Shown here piece by piece: positions 23,832-36,900 of a stretch of DNA of 64,000 nucleotides. The stretch is from Physcia stellaris (taxonomy: Eukaryota; Ascomycota; Lecanoromycetes; Caliciales; Physciaceae). The DNA is taken from the NCBI GenBank assembly GCA_018902385.1, contig JABSSW010000023.1:124001-188000 (forward strand), in the 5' to 3' direction. Positions within the stretch are counted from its first letter, which is position 1. Every line of letters begins with the position of its first letter. Below the pieces are notes generated by a model. It worked only from the letters and a program-made list of their open reading frames with translations, was not told where the DNA came from and searched no databases. Made by a program: the position numbers and the translations under genes.

Positions 23832-24401
23832 ACGCCAAAAATGACCTCCCGACAGCAAGCAAGGTTGAAGCTGTACAGCTATAAGCAAAAGTGGAGAGCA
23901 AAATGGAGATTCAACAAGTGTTGGGGAGGGTAAAAGGGTATGTAAGCATGAGTGGGAGATGGAGAGTCCATACGGATGACCGCAGATATTAGACGAGGCA
24001 GAGATCAGGAGGTGAATTCTGCTAGGCGAGCGTTTGCTGTGCTGAAGCGGGCGTTGAGTGTACTCGTACTATCATTAGGGTAACTTTTTTATGCCAAATC
24101 AAGCTTGCGATTGATAGATATTCAACTGACCTGTCAAGTCGATTGCCTGAAGATCTGAATCCATTCGCTTCGCAGCATGAGGTAGTAGGTATCAGTATGC
24201 ATGTAGCAACCAAGTCAACTAAAAAATTCAGCAAATCATCAAGTGAAAAGCAAGCAACGTTTTCCCTCCCATGGCTATAAATACACATCGTCGAACCTCC
24301 CTCGCATCGCAGAAGAAGGACAGGATATCCTGATCCACTCAAAAAGGAAGATTCTTCACTCAGTCCAGAAAAGTCGAACGGGGTGCGCCTTCAACCTCAG
24401 A
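23832..24401. other. Convergent intergenic region
   Basis: Contains the 3' ends of the reticulon gene (+) and TOP2 (-). No ORF is supported. Confidence 0.5.
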
Positions 24402-27400
24402 TCAAAAGCTACTACCCTCCTCCTCGAAACTAGCCGTCTCCTCCTCTTCCTCCTCGCTCTCATCTTCCCCATCATCCTCATCCTCATCACCATATTGCCC
24501 CTTCGTCTTCCCCACCGCCGCAACAGCCGCCTTCCGCGCAGGTCGTCGGCCAGCTGCCACGACTGGCTCGTCTTCCTCTTCATCGCTCAGAAGCTCATCG
24601 ACCACCTTCGCCACCTCGTCATCGCTATCATCAAGCACGACCTTCTGTTTCTGCGCGCGCGCCTTCTGCTGTTTCGCGGCGTAGGCCTTCGCGGCCGGGG
24701 AAAGGGGCAATTTTTTAGGTTCCGCGAGCGCTTTGGCGGGTTGGGAACTCTTCTTCGCGGCTTTCTTGGGGAGAGGCGCTGGGGCCGCTTTGGAGGGTTT
24801 TGCGGCCGGGGCGGCTTTCTTGGCTGCTGGTGCAAGTTCGACGAAGGGGTCGTCGTCGTCGTCCATGCTGTCGTCTGAGAGAACCGTCTCCCGCGCCGTA
24901 ACGGCTTTCTTGTCCGTCGGCGGCGGGGCGAGCATGGCGTAGTCGGTATCATCTGCCTCTCCATCCAGGTCCATGGGCTGGCGTGTGGGTTTCTTGGGTA
25001 GACCGGCGCTGCTGCCTGGCCGTGATATAGACGCCGAAGCTGAGAACAGCGGACGAGTGTTCGAAGCGGTGTCTTGCGATGTGGTGCCGATGCCTTTCAC
25101 CATCGTGCCCAGGTCCATGAGCATGCCGTCACCGTTGGAGTCATCTGAGTCGTCGAGGGTGTAGGCAACTGGCTTTGCGGCTGCTGCACGGCGCTGGCGA
25201 GCACCTGCTGCTGGGCGAATGATTTCCTCATCTGCAGAATCCTCGTCTTCTGATTTGGAAGCCTTGGCAGAGGCGGCCAACTTACTGGCTGGTACCGCTG
25301 TTTTGGCTTTTTTGAAGATGGGAGCTACGGCACCGTCATCTGAGTTGCCGTCGACATTCATCCACATATCCTTCAGCCCGGCCTGAGGCTTTGTGTCTGC
25401 TTTCTTTGGAGCTGCTTTGGGGGCAGCTTTCGAAGGCTTCGCTACTTCTTTAGGTTGGTTCGCTTTAGCCAGTGGCTGTAGACCTCCTAGGAGGCTATCC
25501 TTCGGGGCCTCTTTCTTGACAGCCTTCTTGACTGGTGCAGCCTTCTTAGCACCAGCTGGGCCACCAAAGTCGGACTCATCGGAGTCTTCGCCCTTGGCTT
25601 TACGCTTCCTACCAGCAGGTCCAGCTGCGCCAATTCTAAGTTTATTGGAAGCGCGTCGACCTGTATTAGCGATCTTCTTCTGGCGCTTGGCTTCATCGTC
25701 GAGCTGGAATCTCCACTCATTGATGAAGTCATCAAGGTCTCGTTTCCAGATGTCTTCTTTGCTCAATTTAATGAGGGTGTCGATCTCAATTTCCTTGTCA
25801 CCGATTTGCTTTAATAGTTTTTCGACACGTTCTTGAGTCAATGACCATATAGGCATCTATGATCATATTAGCAGAGCCTTCATGATTTAGAGTGAATAAG
25901 CTGCTTACGCCTAGCAGGTAATCGTACGCACTGGCGCCAGTGTCGATATCTTCCTCGGCCTCTTCGTCATTGTCTGCAATAGGGGCAAGTTCGCCTTCCT
26001 TGATGGCATCAGCTACCTTCGGGAAAGCTTTGAAGCCAAGCTTCTTCAGTTCGGACACAAGTGCGAGCTTCTTTTTCTTGGAGACAACCAATTTGCCGTC
26101 AATGATCATCTGGACAAATCGGGCTTGATTTGTGAACTTCTCGAGCTCTCTTTGCATTTCCGAAAGCTGGTACGCCTGAAGACCAGTCAGTAAATGCATA
26201 CTTTTGAGCAAGGAACAAAGTTACCTTCCGCTTCTCGTAGAATTTGATTCGCAGATTGTAGAACTCTTTCATGATGTCTTCGACATTAGCGTATTTGGTG
26301 ATCCTACCCTCCGCATCAAAGGCTACAAGATTCGAGGTTGCGATCGATCGGGTCAGCTTGAATTTCTCCTCCAAACCCTCGTCAAGCGCAATCTTCATAT
26401 GCTTATCTTCCAGGCGGATGACAAAGTGAACATCCTTATGGGTGTTGTAGTCATCGTAGTCCTTGATAAAAGATGGTATCTTTTCGGCTTTGATGATCTC
26501 TACGAGCCTGTCTTTAAAATCCTGGGTCCACATACGGATCGGAAGCTCTGTGATCTCAATCTCATTGTCTCCAGTTTGGCGAGCGATACCGCTGAATTTA
26601 TAGCGATCTTGGCCCATAGAGGTGACTGTTCCCTTGAAATCGCGGAACCAAGGTGTCATTGTGTTCATCTCCTTACCATCCATCATCAATTTCAGGTTTT
26701 CCACGATGTCTTCAGGGTTGTAGTTTGGAATGCTCGAACTCCACCCTGTCCCAATACCATCTGCACCATTGATCAAGACCATTGGAACCACAGGTACGTA
26801 CGTTTGAGGCTCTATTGTACGCTCATCGTCCGTATTGTATGTCAGGAGGGGTTCATCTGCGGGATGAAAGATCTTTCGCGCGAATGGTGAAAGCCGAGTG
26901 TAGATGTAACGTGCACTGGCACAGTCGCTGCCTCCCTGAAGGCGACTACCGAAATTACCACTTGGTTCCAGACAATTGATATTGTTCGATCCAACGAAAG
27001 TCTGTGCAAGGCCAACAATAGTGGACTGGAGGGAGGACTCTCCGTGCTGGTATGCCGTGAGACCAGAGACGGACCCAGCCAATTCAACTACTTTTGTGTC
27101 CTTTTTCAGGTTCCGCTTAAAGCACGTAAAAAGAACTTTTCGTTGCCCTGGCTTGAGACCATCAACCACAGACGGGATGGAACGCATATTGTCTGCCATG
27201 CTGAACAGTATCAACTCCTTGTTGATGAAGTCGGTGTACGTTACGTCTCTTGTGGAATGGTCAAGATAAGTGCCTGGCTTAAACTGTCGAAGCCATTCCT
27301 TACGCTCGTCGGCCTTCTTCTTAGAGAATGCTAGTTCGATGAGTTCAGGCTCATTTTCCTCCATCGTATGGAACTCCTTCAAGTGCTTATCAAGGTCTCG

Positions 27401-29829
27401 GAAGTACATTTGTGCGTCTTCTGTGGTACTTGTACCCAAACCCTTGTAGTACTTGTGTTCCCAGCCACGCTCTTCCTTATGTTGCTCCTTCCAGAGCTCA
27501 TACTCTGGCATAGTAAAAAAAGATTGCGACTGTTTGGGACGCTTTGGATCACCCTTGTAAACCTTAACAATGGGGGTTATAAATTCGATGAGGAAGCCTG
27601 GAATCCGTAGCAAGCTAGGGTATTGAACTTGGAGGAAGTTGATAAGAAGTCCTTTGATATGGCTTCCATCATGATCCTGATCGGTCATGATCATCAAATG
27701 GCCATATCGTAAACTCTTGCAGTCTGAATACGACATCTTATGCTTCAGCCCCAAAAAGTTCTTGATATTTTGGATTTCTGTGTTCTTCGAAATGGCATCT
27801 ACGCTGGCATCTCGCACGTTGAGTAGCTTACCCCTGAGAGGGAAGACGCCAAACAAATCTGGAGATACGACAGACCGACCAGCAATGGCCAAACCTTTGG
27901 CCGAGTCTCCTTCGGTAAGGACGAGCGTACATTTGTATCCATCCTTAGTCCCCGCTTTGTTTGCATCAGTAAGCTTTGGGTTGTCCATGCGATGCCGGCG
28001 GTTGCCGTCGCTCTTCTTCAATATTTGGTCCGCTTTCTGTTGTGCAAAGTGCAGAATGTTGTTCACCACTTCTGTTTTGGCAATCTTCTTCAAAAAGTCA
28101 TCGCTCACTGTACACTTGCTCCCAAATTGGGTAGACTTGGTAGTTAATTGCTCTTTGGTCTGGGACGTGAAAGCAGGATTGACAATCAGGGAGTTGACAA
28201 AGATAAAGATGTGATTCCGTACTTGAGTGGGCTTTAACGCAGCTCCGCCTTCTTTCTTACTTCGCTTCTTGACAATATCCATTAGTTTGTTAGATATTTG
28301 ATCGGCGATGTAGTTAACGTGGGTGCCTCCAGAGGTTGTCGCGATTGAATTGACAAAGGAGACCTGTTGGAAAGTGCCATCTGATACTGCAAAGCCGATT
28401 TCCCAGCGCGGGTCTGAAGACTCTGTGATGATTTCTGAAGCATCGTTGACTGCCTCCTCTCCTCGCTCAGCTTTGATAGCCTTAGTATACATCTCCATGT
28501 ACTTCTTGAAGCTGTTGACCTTAATCCTATCGCCATTGAGCCAAACCTTGACTCCACGGCTAGTGCCTGCTAAATCGTAGACTCTCCGCTTGACTAGGGC
28601 TTCGAAATCATCATCCATTCCATCCATTTTGAACTTCGTGAAATCGGGCGTAAAGGTTATTTTTGTGTAGTCGTCTCCTTTGTTGGAGGTGATGGATGCT
28701 TTACCCATCTTGCTCATATTTTTGGTCCAAACTTGTCGGTACTTTTGCTTGGTCTTTGAGTCTGCCGTCTCAAGAACAAATTCTGTGCTGAATATGTTAC
28801 AGAGTTTAGCACCGTAACCGTTGCGGCCACCGGTGACCTTTTGCTCTTCGTCATCATAATTTGAGGATGTAAGCAAGTGGCCGAAAATCATCTCTGGGAT
28901 ATAGATTTTCTCTTTCTATAGAGACCTGTCAGCCAAGACCCCGCAGGTTGACACTGGTTACTTGCCTCATGAACTTCTATTGGGATACCTCGACCATTAT
29001 TGTACACGCTGATCTCGCCCTTTTCGCGATCCACGGTGACCTTGATGGTATCCATGTTTTTATCACGTTGCTTATTGTCGGCAGCGTTGACTAGGATCTC
29101 GTCGAATATTTTGTACAAGCCAGGAACAAAGCTGACCTCCCTCATTTCCATGGAATCCTTTTCAGTGTTGTAGACCCACATCTGCTTCTCGCTACGCTCT
29201 ACGGACCCAATATATGTATCCGGACGTTTGATGATGTGCTCGAGTTGCGTAAGCTAATAAATTTAGCAATTGCTTACTATGTTCCGAGTTTCACATGGAT
29301 GCAGCCTTGATCATGTTTTTGAACACACCTTCTGATATTGATCCGTGGCTTTGGAGCTCTTCTTAGGTCTGGGCGTACCCTCACCATCAAAAGCCTCATT
29401 TTGAACCTCCTGAAGTGCTGACATAGCGCTTTTGTTTGGCTTCGGGGCTGTAGCTTTCTTCTGTTTCTTCGCGCTTGGGGGGTGTTTGAGAGATGTGAGC
29501 CGCCGTTCAGTGATTCGACTTCTGAGGCGGATCCTTCATCCTCGGTGTCTGGCTTTGGACGCTTCTTTGATGGCGCAGGCTTGGCTTTGCTCGTCAATGT
29601 TGTTTGTGACAGTTTCTTGGGCGCGGCCTTGGGAGCAGCAGCCTTTTTCACGGTAGCCTTAGGCGCAGCGGCGACTTTGGCTTTTGCTTTAGGTTTTGCT
29701 TTGGGCTGAATGATCACGGAAAGTGAGCGGATATCATGTGCCGAGTCAGGCTTCACTTACTGCTGCCTCGGGAGAGAAGTTGTCCGAGTCTCCGGCATCG
29801 AAGACTGACTCCTCCATTGAGGAATCCAT
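24402..29829 (-). CDS. TOP2: DNA topoisomerase II (apparent 1-nt frame error)
   Basis: Six exons read leftward: 29829-29761, 29705-29329, 29253-28966, 28915-26225, 26175-25909, 25856-24402. Introns are 55, 75, 50, 49 and 52 nt; the third is GC-AG (AG|gcaagt). Landmarks in order: basic N-terminus, LEHIIKRPDTYIGS and VNAADNK with NNGRGIP (GHKL ATPase), GGRNGYGAKLCN, TOPRIM motifs EGDSAKG, PLRGKLLNV and DQDHDGSHIKG, and the breakage domain with QGGSDCASARYIY carrying the active-site Tyr (near 26,905). An acidic/basic C-terminal domain follows. The summed exons are 5147 nt, one short of a whole number of codons. In exon 2 the frame changes at a run of six C (29477-29482, G on +): upstream reads HLSNTP, downstream PSAKKQKKATAPK in the next frame. 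Seven C would give a 1715-residue protein. The enzyme relaxes and decatenates DNA in the nucleus. Confidence 0.96.
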
Positions 29830-30502
29830 TGTCACAGATGCGCGCTCGTGGTCCTTAAGCTTACTTCAGGGTATAAGGCGATACACCAGATGTTCGCATG
29901 GTTACGAAATGACAGAAAATGCGACTGAAGGGAGAATCGATTTTTATGAGTTTCTCAAGCATGGTTTGTTGACAAAACACCTCAGAGACGCGTTTCTTAT
30001 CTCCGAACAACGCTAGTGATAGGAGCTTGTCTAGGGTTGAAGCTCCAACCACCCTATTCTCCTAAAGTACCCTAGAGAAATTTGAGAGCATTGTCAAGTG
30101 AGCTGCTACATCCTAGTAAGCATGGAGATTGGAGAATTAAGAGGCCGATTATATCAGCTTGATGTGCAAGCAGTGATCAAAGATACCATTCTCCGTGTTG
30201 AATGAGGATAACCTTTCCAAAGAAGTCACTGAAATTTGCGGCCCATTACTCGTCCGTTCTCATTCATTTTGGGCTTGTGATTGGATATCATTTCACTATG
30301 GAAAGTAGATGCTTGATAACTCCTGGTAGGACGAGCAAAAACAGAAGCGTTCCCACAAGACCCTTGACAAAAGATACCTACATGACCATATCATGCCTTG
30401 ATCATGCCATGATCATTAAAGAGCACCTAAGCCATATGTCCTTCCGTGTCTATCCACACCATCCAGTGCCGGCATGCAACGCCATTTGTCCATCTCCGAG
30501 GC
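29830..30502. other. TOP2 promoter region
   Basis: 0.67 kb between the TOP2 start and the 3' end of the MFS gene, both on minus. No ORF is supported on either strand. Confidence 0.5.
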
Positions 30503-32962
30503 TTACATACGATGCACCTTACTGTTCTTGGTCCAGATACGGAATCTTTTTCCGGCGAACCAAAAGATGATGCCTGAAAGACACCACACTGTTGTCAAAG
30601 TCATGTTTGTCATGATCGGTGGAACGTAGCCGACCTCTCCGATCCAAGGCGTAACGAATTTCGAGAATCCGTAACCCCAGAGGTTCTTGTTGACCGTGAT
30701 ACTGACGAATATCGAGCCCGAGACAGGTTTGTAGGAATCGACGGCATAGGTGGACGCGATTGCCGGTAATGCAGCAACCTGGATGCCTGCGGCTGCGTAA
30801 CCGACAATGACGATAACCTGAAGGGATGTTCAGTGTTCAGTTGGAGATATGGTTCCACCAGTCCACAAATCGAATGGTGAAGTGATTGGGAGTGTGAAGG
30901 TGGAAAAAGCTTACCTTCCAGTCGAACTTCTTTTCATACCCATACGCAACTACAAAATTGCCAATGATCATAATGATTACATAAGGTATCATTGTAAGTA
31001 ATCTCATCTCGGGCTCTCTGATGCCGCGATTTCGACGCGTGAGTTGCATACTGATCCAGTCACTGAGTGGCCCTGCCGTGACGAGTCCGAGAACGCCCCC
31101 GATCAGGATGGCGAAATTGAAAAAGCCGATGATCGTAGGAGAGAAATTGTACGGAGGAGCGGCAAAATTCTCTGACTGGGTCAAATTCAAGGTGAGAACT
31201 ATGAGAATTGGAATCAGTATTCGCTGTCCCGGAGAACTGCAAAAGACATGGAATGAAAACCACATGAGCATCGTGCTCTAGGATTGAGCCTAGATCTACA
31301 CCCCGATGAAAAATCCAGAAGCAAAAATCGAAGCAATGCTTACAACAAGAAGCAGACCACGAAACTACGAAGGAGGCGAACTCCACGATCGGGAAGGCGA
31401 AGAGCTTGATAGGGGTCCATAGATCAAGTAGTATACTCTTCAATGGATCTAGAAATATCACAATTAGCACACGCTGCGACATTTCGGTCATCTAGACATA
31501 ATTGAGGAATCGGGCACCGTAGTGCTGTGTACACCTGCGTACCTTTATTGGTCTGGAAGAGCTTGAACTGTTGTTTGCTGGGTGTGCCTTTGTGAAGCCA
31601 TGGGTCTCGTTCAGCAGTCTGTGCATGTGCTAACGGTGGAATTCCTTCTCCCGGTGTATTAAACTCAACAAGCTCCGAAAATTCGATTTTCTGTTCTGAT
31701 TTCAACTTGTCCGAGGCAGGAACAGAGGCAGTAGTCGTATTCAGTAAATCATCAGGATGAGTGCGATCCCACTTGGTCTCTGGAAAGCCAACAGCGACAG
31801 CGAGAAATGTAGCTCCAATCATAGCAACGTTGAGCCACCAGAAATTTCGCCAGCCGGAGTACTCCGCCATTGGGCCTGCAATTATGGGACCGACCTAGTG
31901 CGAGATGAGTAAGATAGTAGTGTGGTAAATCAATGAACTGACCATAATAGAGCCGAAGTAGAACGCGAAGTACAATGTATTGTACGCTCCGCGCTCATGT
32001 AAGAACATTACGTCGGCGATCACGTTTGGCATGATAGTCTAATTGCAATTATCAGTGAATCTATGAATGTATATTTCTAAGGAGGGTAACCGGACGTACC
32101 TCCCCTGGTCCCGCAGCGAGCCCATTTAGGATAGAAGCACCCATAAAGCTGCCATAGGTCTTGGCTTCGGCCCTCCATATTGCGCTGACGAAACAGAGCA
32201 AAGTCGATGCAAGGTATACTGGTCTACGTCCGAAAGTCGTGCTTAAAGGTACCCTTGGTGTTGTATCAGTTTCAGGTGGTTCAGTCACTTGGAAAGTAGG
32301 AAGCACACCAGACGAAATTGCTAAAGCCTAGAACCAGAATTGCAACGCCAGTGAACTGGAGTACGTCCGCCGGATTCGAGTCAAATGCTTCGACGAGCTG
32401 TGGGATCCTGAGAAATGGGTCAGTGGATCAGACAAGGCCGACACGAAGGGCTTGGAGATTATATGAGATCTGATGAGCTGCTTCCATGAATCGATAGCTA
32501 GATGATTATGTCAAAGAAATCACGACACCAGCTAGGTTCATCGCACAAAGAATACGGGTAGCAGACGTGGTCTGAGTGAAGAAAGATAAATAAGAGAGTA
32601 TTCCCCTGAGTTCTTCTTCCTCAGCGAGTCGGGTGTCGTGCATTTCTTACTAAAACCGATGGGGTTTGCGGTGTGGAAAGGAAACTGGATTGTAGACGCA
32701 GAGCGTACATAGGAGCCAAGGCTAACGGGCCCATCCCATGGACAAATGATACAGCTGTAGCGCAGGCAAGGCACGAGAACTTCCAGAATGGCTTCCAGTT
32801 CTGGGCCTGAAGTCAGCCTCGTGCACTACAACGTGACCTCAAGCAGCCCGACACGGTCAGCCCTACCAGTGGATCGTGAGGATCCTCAGATGGCTGAGGG
32901 ATAAGAACTCGATCGGATTTGGCCGAGCTCTTGACAAAATGATGATTTCCGACATCAGTCAT
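30503..32962 (-). CDS. MFS transporter, 532 residues
   Basis: Nine exons read leftward: 32962-32867, 32806-32709, 32407-32309, 32253-32100, 32038-31943, 31894-31543, 31448-31344, 31198-30915, 30817-30503; phases close exactly. The second intron is unusually long (301 nt) and splits LALAPM from IPQLVEAFDSN; translating through it gives stops. Family motifs: DPHDPL near the N-terminus, FTGVAILVLGFSNFVWVPLS with FGRRPVY (the MFS loop 2-3 signature), WRAEAKTYGSFMGAS, GPIIAGPMAEYSGWRNFWWLN and FPETKWDR before the central loop, then SWSASCFLTLNLTQS and the C-terminal six helices. About 12 membrane segments are visible. This matches plasma-membrane drug:H+ antiporter-like carriers of fungi; the substrate cannot be told. 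No metabolic cluster surrounds it. Confidence 0.88.
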
Positions 32963-33925
32963 AACCTGGTTAATTCAGCGACAGTACCTCGGTGAGCGGA
33001 GAGACCTACCTCCGTCCCAGGGACTATGGTGACGTTCAGCTCCTCTTCGAGTTGACGCACAGTCTAGAATTCGATGGATCAGTCTCCGTCGAGGTAATCA
33101 AGTTGGACCTTGTAAGAGCTATTTACCCGTTCATCGCAATTCATCTCCATGTTGGCGGCTGGAACAAGAGTCGGACTGCATCGACCAGAGGGCTCTAGCT
33201 GGTTTTTGTATGCGAGAAATAGGAAAAAAGCAAAGATAGAATAGGGAGATGCGAGCTGAAGGAGAAGTAGGTTGTAACCTCGGAAGGAAGGACGCTTCCT
33301 TCAAAAGAGACGCATGATTATGTAGGCAGAACTGGGGTGTATGATACAAACGGTAGGATAGTAAAGCTATCTCCCTGTTCTACATAGGATTAATAATCTT
33401 CTAATCTGTTCAGCGTCTACGGTACTTTATTTTTGGTTTGAGGGTGGCAGGATATATTACATACCCCCAGACTCGGTCCAGGTGTTGGGGTAGTGGTGAT
33501 GGTTGTCTTCGGCCGGACCCCTCTTCTGTACAACACCTGCCCTGGCCCAGGCTCGGCATTCTCCGTACGCTTACACCTTCGGTCATCTACTTGTAATCGT
33601 CTTTCGCATGGTATTGTAGCCAGATGAGCGTTGGTCAGTCGCACGCTTTTCTACTTGTGCACATATTAACCCCCCTCGAATTCTTGAATTTCCTGATTCG
33701 TAGGAAAAGGTGAAGTGTGAACCCAGGAGCAAAAAGTGCTGTTACAGTCTCTGTCTGTTCTTACTTGTACAACTCATCTTTTCTTGGAATGATGCTCCTC
33801 TAAGAATGCCCTACAGATGCTGTATCGAACGACAAGTGCCACACCCCTATATACAAAGTCAAATGAGCATTACCTCTCGCGACATGGGTATCGAAGGAAA
33901 CAATGACCTGCAATGCAGCCTCGGA
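32963..33925. other. Intergenic region, MFS promoter
   Basis: 1 kb between two minus-strand genes. Short frames on both strands have no domain signature. Purine-rich stretches lie around 33210-33330. No gene is supported. Confidence 0.5.
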
Positions 33926-36900
33926 TCACGAGCTCCCTGTACCCGTTGACGGTACCCCGGAGTTTGAAGGCGTCCTTTTCCCCCATCCGCTGAAGAAACC
34001 CCCGGTAGAAGATGAGGGTGGCGTCGCTTTGCTGCCGGACTGCACCGGTGTTCTGCTGCTCGCTGAATTGGCGAGACTGCTATTCCTCACAGCAAAAGGC
34101 TCGCTCGGACTGGGACGGTGGCCCATGACCGAAGGTGCTGAGGTGTTGACTCCCAGCATCCTCCTCAAGCTATCGAGCTTCCCCTTGACCTCCTCGAGCT
34201 CTTGCCGTGCGACCGCTTCAGACGTCTTCGAATTGACCAGTTCCAGCAAGAGAGCTTCCTCGGCAGCAGGTTTGTGGTCCTCAGTAGCCAGCACCGCCTG
34301 TATGTTAAGACTACTCGAACGTTTCGAGAACGTGGGTGACGCTTGCGGCGAACCCAGCTGACCAGTCCTGCCAAGTTTGAATTCTCTTAAGCCGCCAGGA
34401 GCGGAGCATCTTGCCTCTGGAACAGCTGGTGAAAGTGGCACGTCATCATAGCCCTCGATCGATGATGGTCGACGTGCTTTTAGCTCTTGCATGGCTTTCT
34501 CAAGGCGCTGCTTGTCTTGATGGGCCTCCTGCATGCGTGTTCGTGTTTCCCTGAATTGTTCCATCAAGCGCATGTTCTCGGCCTCCTGATCGGTCAATTG
34601 GCGCACCAGCTCTGCACTCTTAACTGCCTCAACCTCGTATTGATATTTCCAAAGCTTCACGTCCTCCCGCAGCTCTTGCTTGGTTTGCTGAATTGAAGAT
34701 CGCTTGCTCTTCGCAACATCGAAGTGCTCAACAAGCTCTCGCAGTGAGCTTTGTCGACAGTTGGGAGGGCTTTGTAGATCCAACTCTGAACAGTCCTGCT
34801 CAAGCTTGTACGATTCCTTGTCGGTGCCTGCTTGTGATGCGGCGTTATTGGCCGATGACTGAGTTGGTTGATAATTGGCTACAAAGTGACAAATGACGTC
34901 GCGGTCCTCTTCGCGCTCTTCGCGCTCTTTTTGAAGTTCGTTCGCCAAGATGGTTTGTTCTCGTTGCATGTCGCCGAGCGCGGTCAGGAGATCTTCAATT
35001 TGACCGTGCAAGTCCTTGTCCTTGTTCCTAAAGTTCGCCACCCGTGACGCGCTGTCGTTTGCTGTACCGCTTACCTTCAAATGAGTACAGTCGGTAGAAG
35101 GGCTCCTCGACATAGCTGTAGCCTCGGTTGATGCGGCGCTCAGGTGAGTCTCGGAACTCTCAATCGAGTTGAGGGTCGACGCCATGCTCTGTTTTGATGG
35201 TGTTCGTCGTAAGAAGCTAGAGGGCCGAGATGGTACTGATACTCCTAGAGTTGTCGGAGAAGTAACACCCGCAGAATTCACTTTGGAAGAATTATTCGTG
35301 GTTGCCCAGAAACGCCCCAAAAACCGAGACGCAGCCGCTTGAACACCTGGTGACGCACCAGCCTTAGATGATGCTAGATCGTCATGGCTTTGTCTGAAAG
35401 TCACTTCAAGTTGTTCCAAACATTCACGTGTGACCAGCCCAGTCAGTCCTACGAAATCGTTGACGAGGTCGTCGGCGTCGCATCCGTACGTGTCCCAGAG
35501 GGATCGTGATAACAGGAGCTGCATCACGTCTGTCCGTGACATTAACAATTAGCGTTCCGTTATCAAAAAAATTAAAAAGTACGTTACACGGCTCCTCGTC
35601 TGCATGAGCCGACACGGAGATTACTTGGCTTCATTCCAAGGGAAGGGGTTCAACACTTACCCTCAAATTCTGTACATTCCATGATCTTATCGCTATTCCG
35701 CCGCATGAGGGAGAGGGCGACACGCATGAGGGTCTCAGATGCACCTTCGGTTAGGATTATGTCGTAGATTCGAAGTAGCATTGGCAACGGGCAAGTTACA
35801 GCAAAAAAAGACAGAAACCACTGCGACACGTAAAGCGGCTGAATTTGCAGTTCGTCCAGATGAGCTGTTAATCTAGGTAGATGTCGCGAAAGAAGCTGCT
35901 GAAATTGAAATATTCTCAAGTGGAGTCCGGACAGATCCGGCAGGAAACAAGAACGAAGGTCGTAATGTTCCATCAACCTGGGGAAGATCAGTGAACTGGA
36001 TCACATTGGGTCGGCTTGGAGACACTACCTGACGAGGACACAGAATGCTGCCTTGTCGTCCATGTGCATGAGTAGTGGACCCACAACGAAGCCCAGGCCC
36101 TGACAGTAGCCAATCTTATTGTCATAAAGGCTGAAGCATTTGAGAACGTTGGCGAGCATTTTCTGCCCTTCGCCTGCAGGGTCACGAAACATGTCAACAT
36201 TCGGGAAACTTCTCCCAATATCTTTACCAATGAGCCCTTCGTATGAGCTTTTCTCCAGAACCAATTTTTCATACTGCTCTTCAAGCAGGCTCTCCCGGGC
36301 GCCAGCAATGCTTGACCAAACTACACCGCGAAGGGGGAGGTATTCCATTCCTTATCTTATTAGAGGTCAAAGTCGGCAACCGCTGTGCAGTCTGAGGATA
36401 GTCGACCACCAGGGCCGCCCAGAACTCGAGCTCTGTCATTTGCGGAGGACTCTGGACAAGTGAATAACGAAGGGACGGTTTTGGTGGCTCGTTGACGAGC
36501 ATTTGAAGGTGTTGAATGGAGGGCGGCCTAGTCGTCTTCCGCTTTTTGTTTACCTTAGACATCGCTGCTTTTGGGTCTGTAGCCAAGGCGTTATTTTCCT
36601 GCTCGAGCCTTGCGAGAAGAAATGCAGTCGACTATGGGAAATGAGCACTCCCATCATTTAACCATTCTGAATTGACGTACCTCGTCAGATGCCTCGTCTC
36701 TAGGCGCTTCTTCTTCCTTTTTTTCTAATTCGAGCCAGTCTACGTTGGCACTGCTGAGTGAGGAGAAGGTTCCGGAGCTATCGCTCCGAGATCGAATACT
36801 TAGAGAGGTCGCGTCTGAGTTGGCCTCATCGACAGCACTGAGCATGGATAACATCGATTGTCTGCGTATTTTCTGTATGACCTTGACTTCTTCAGGTAAA

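Noticed and set aside
24243-24878. 211-codon plus-strand ORF opposite the TOP2 C-terminus
   Set aside because: Shadow of the Lys/Glu/Asp-rich TOP2 tail; the Leu/Arg-rich text is the expected complement.
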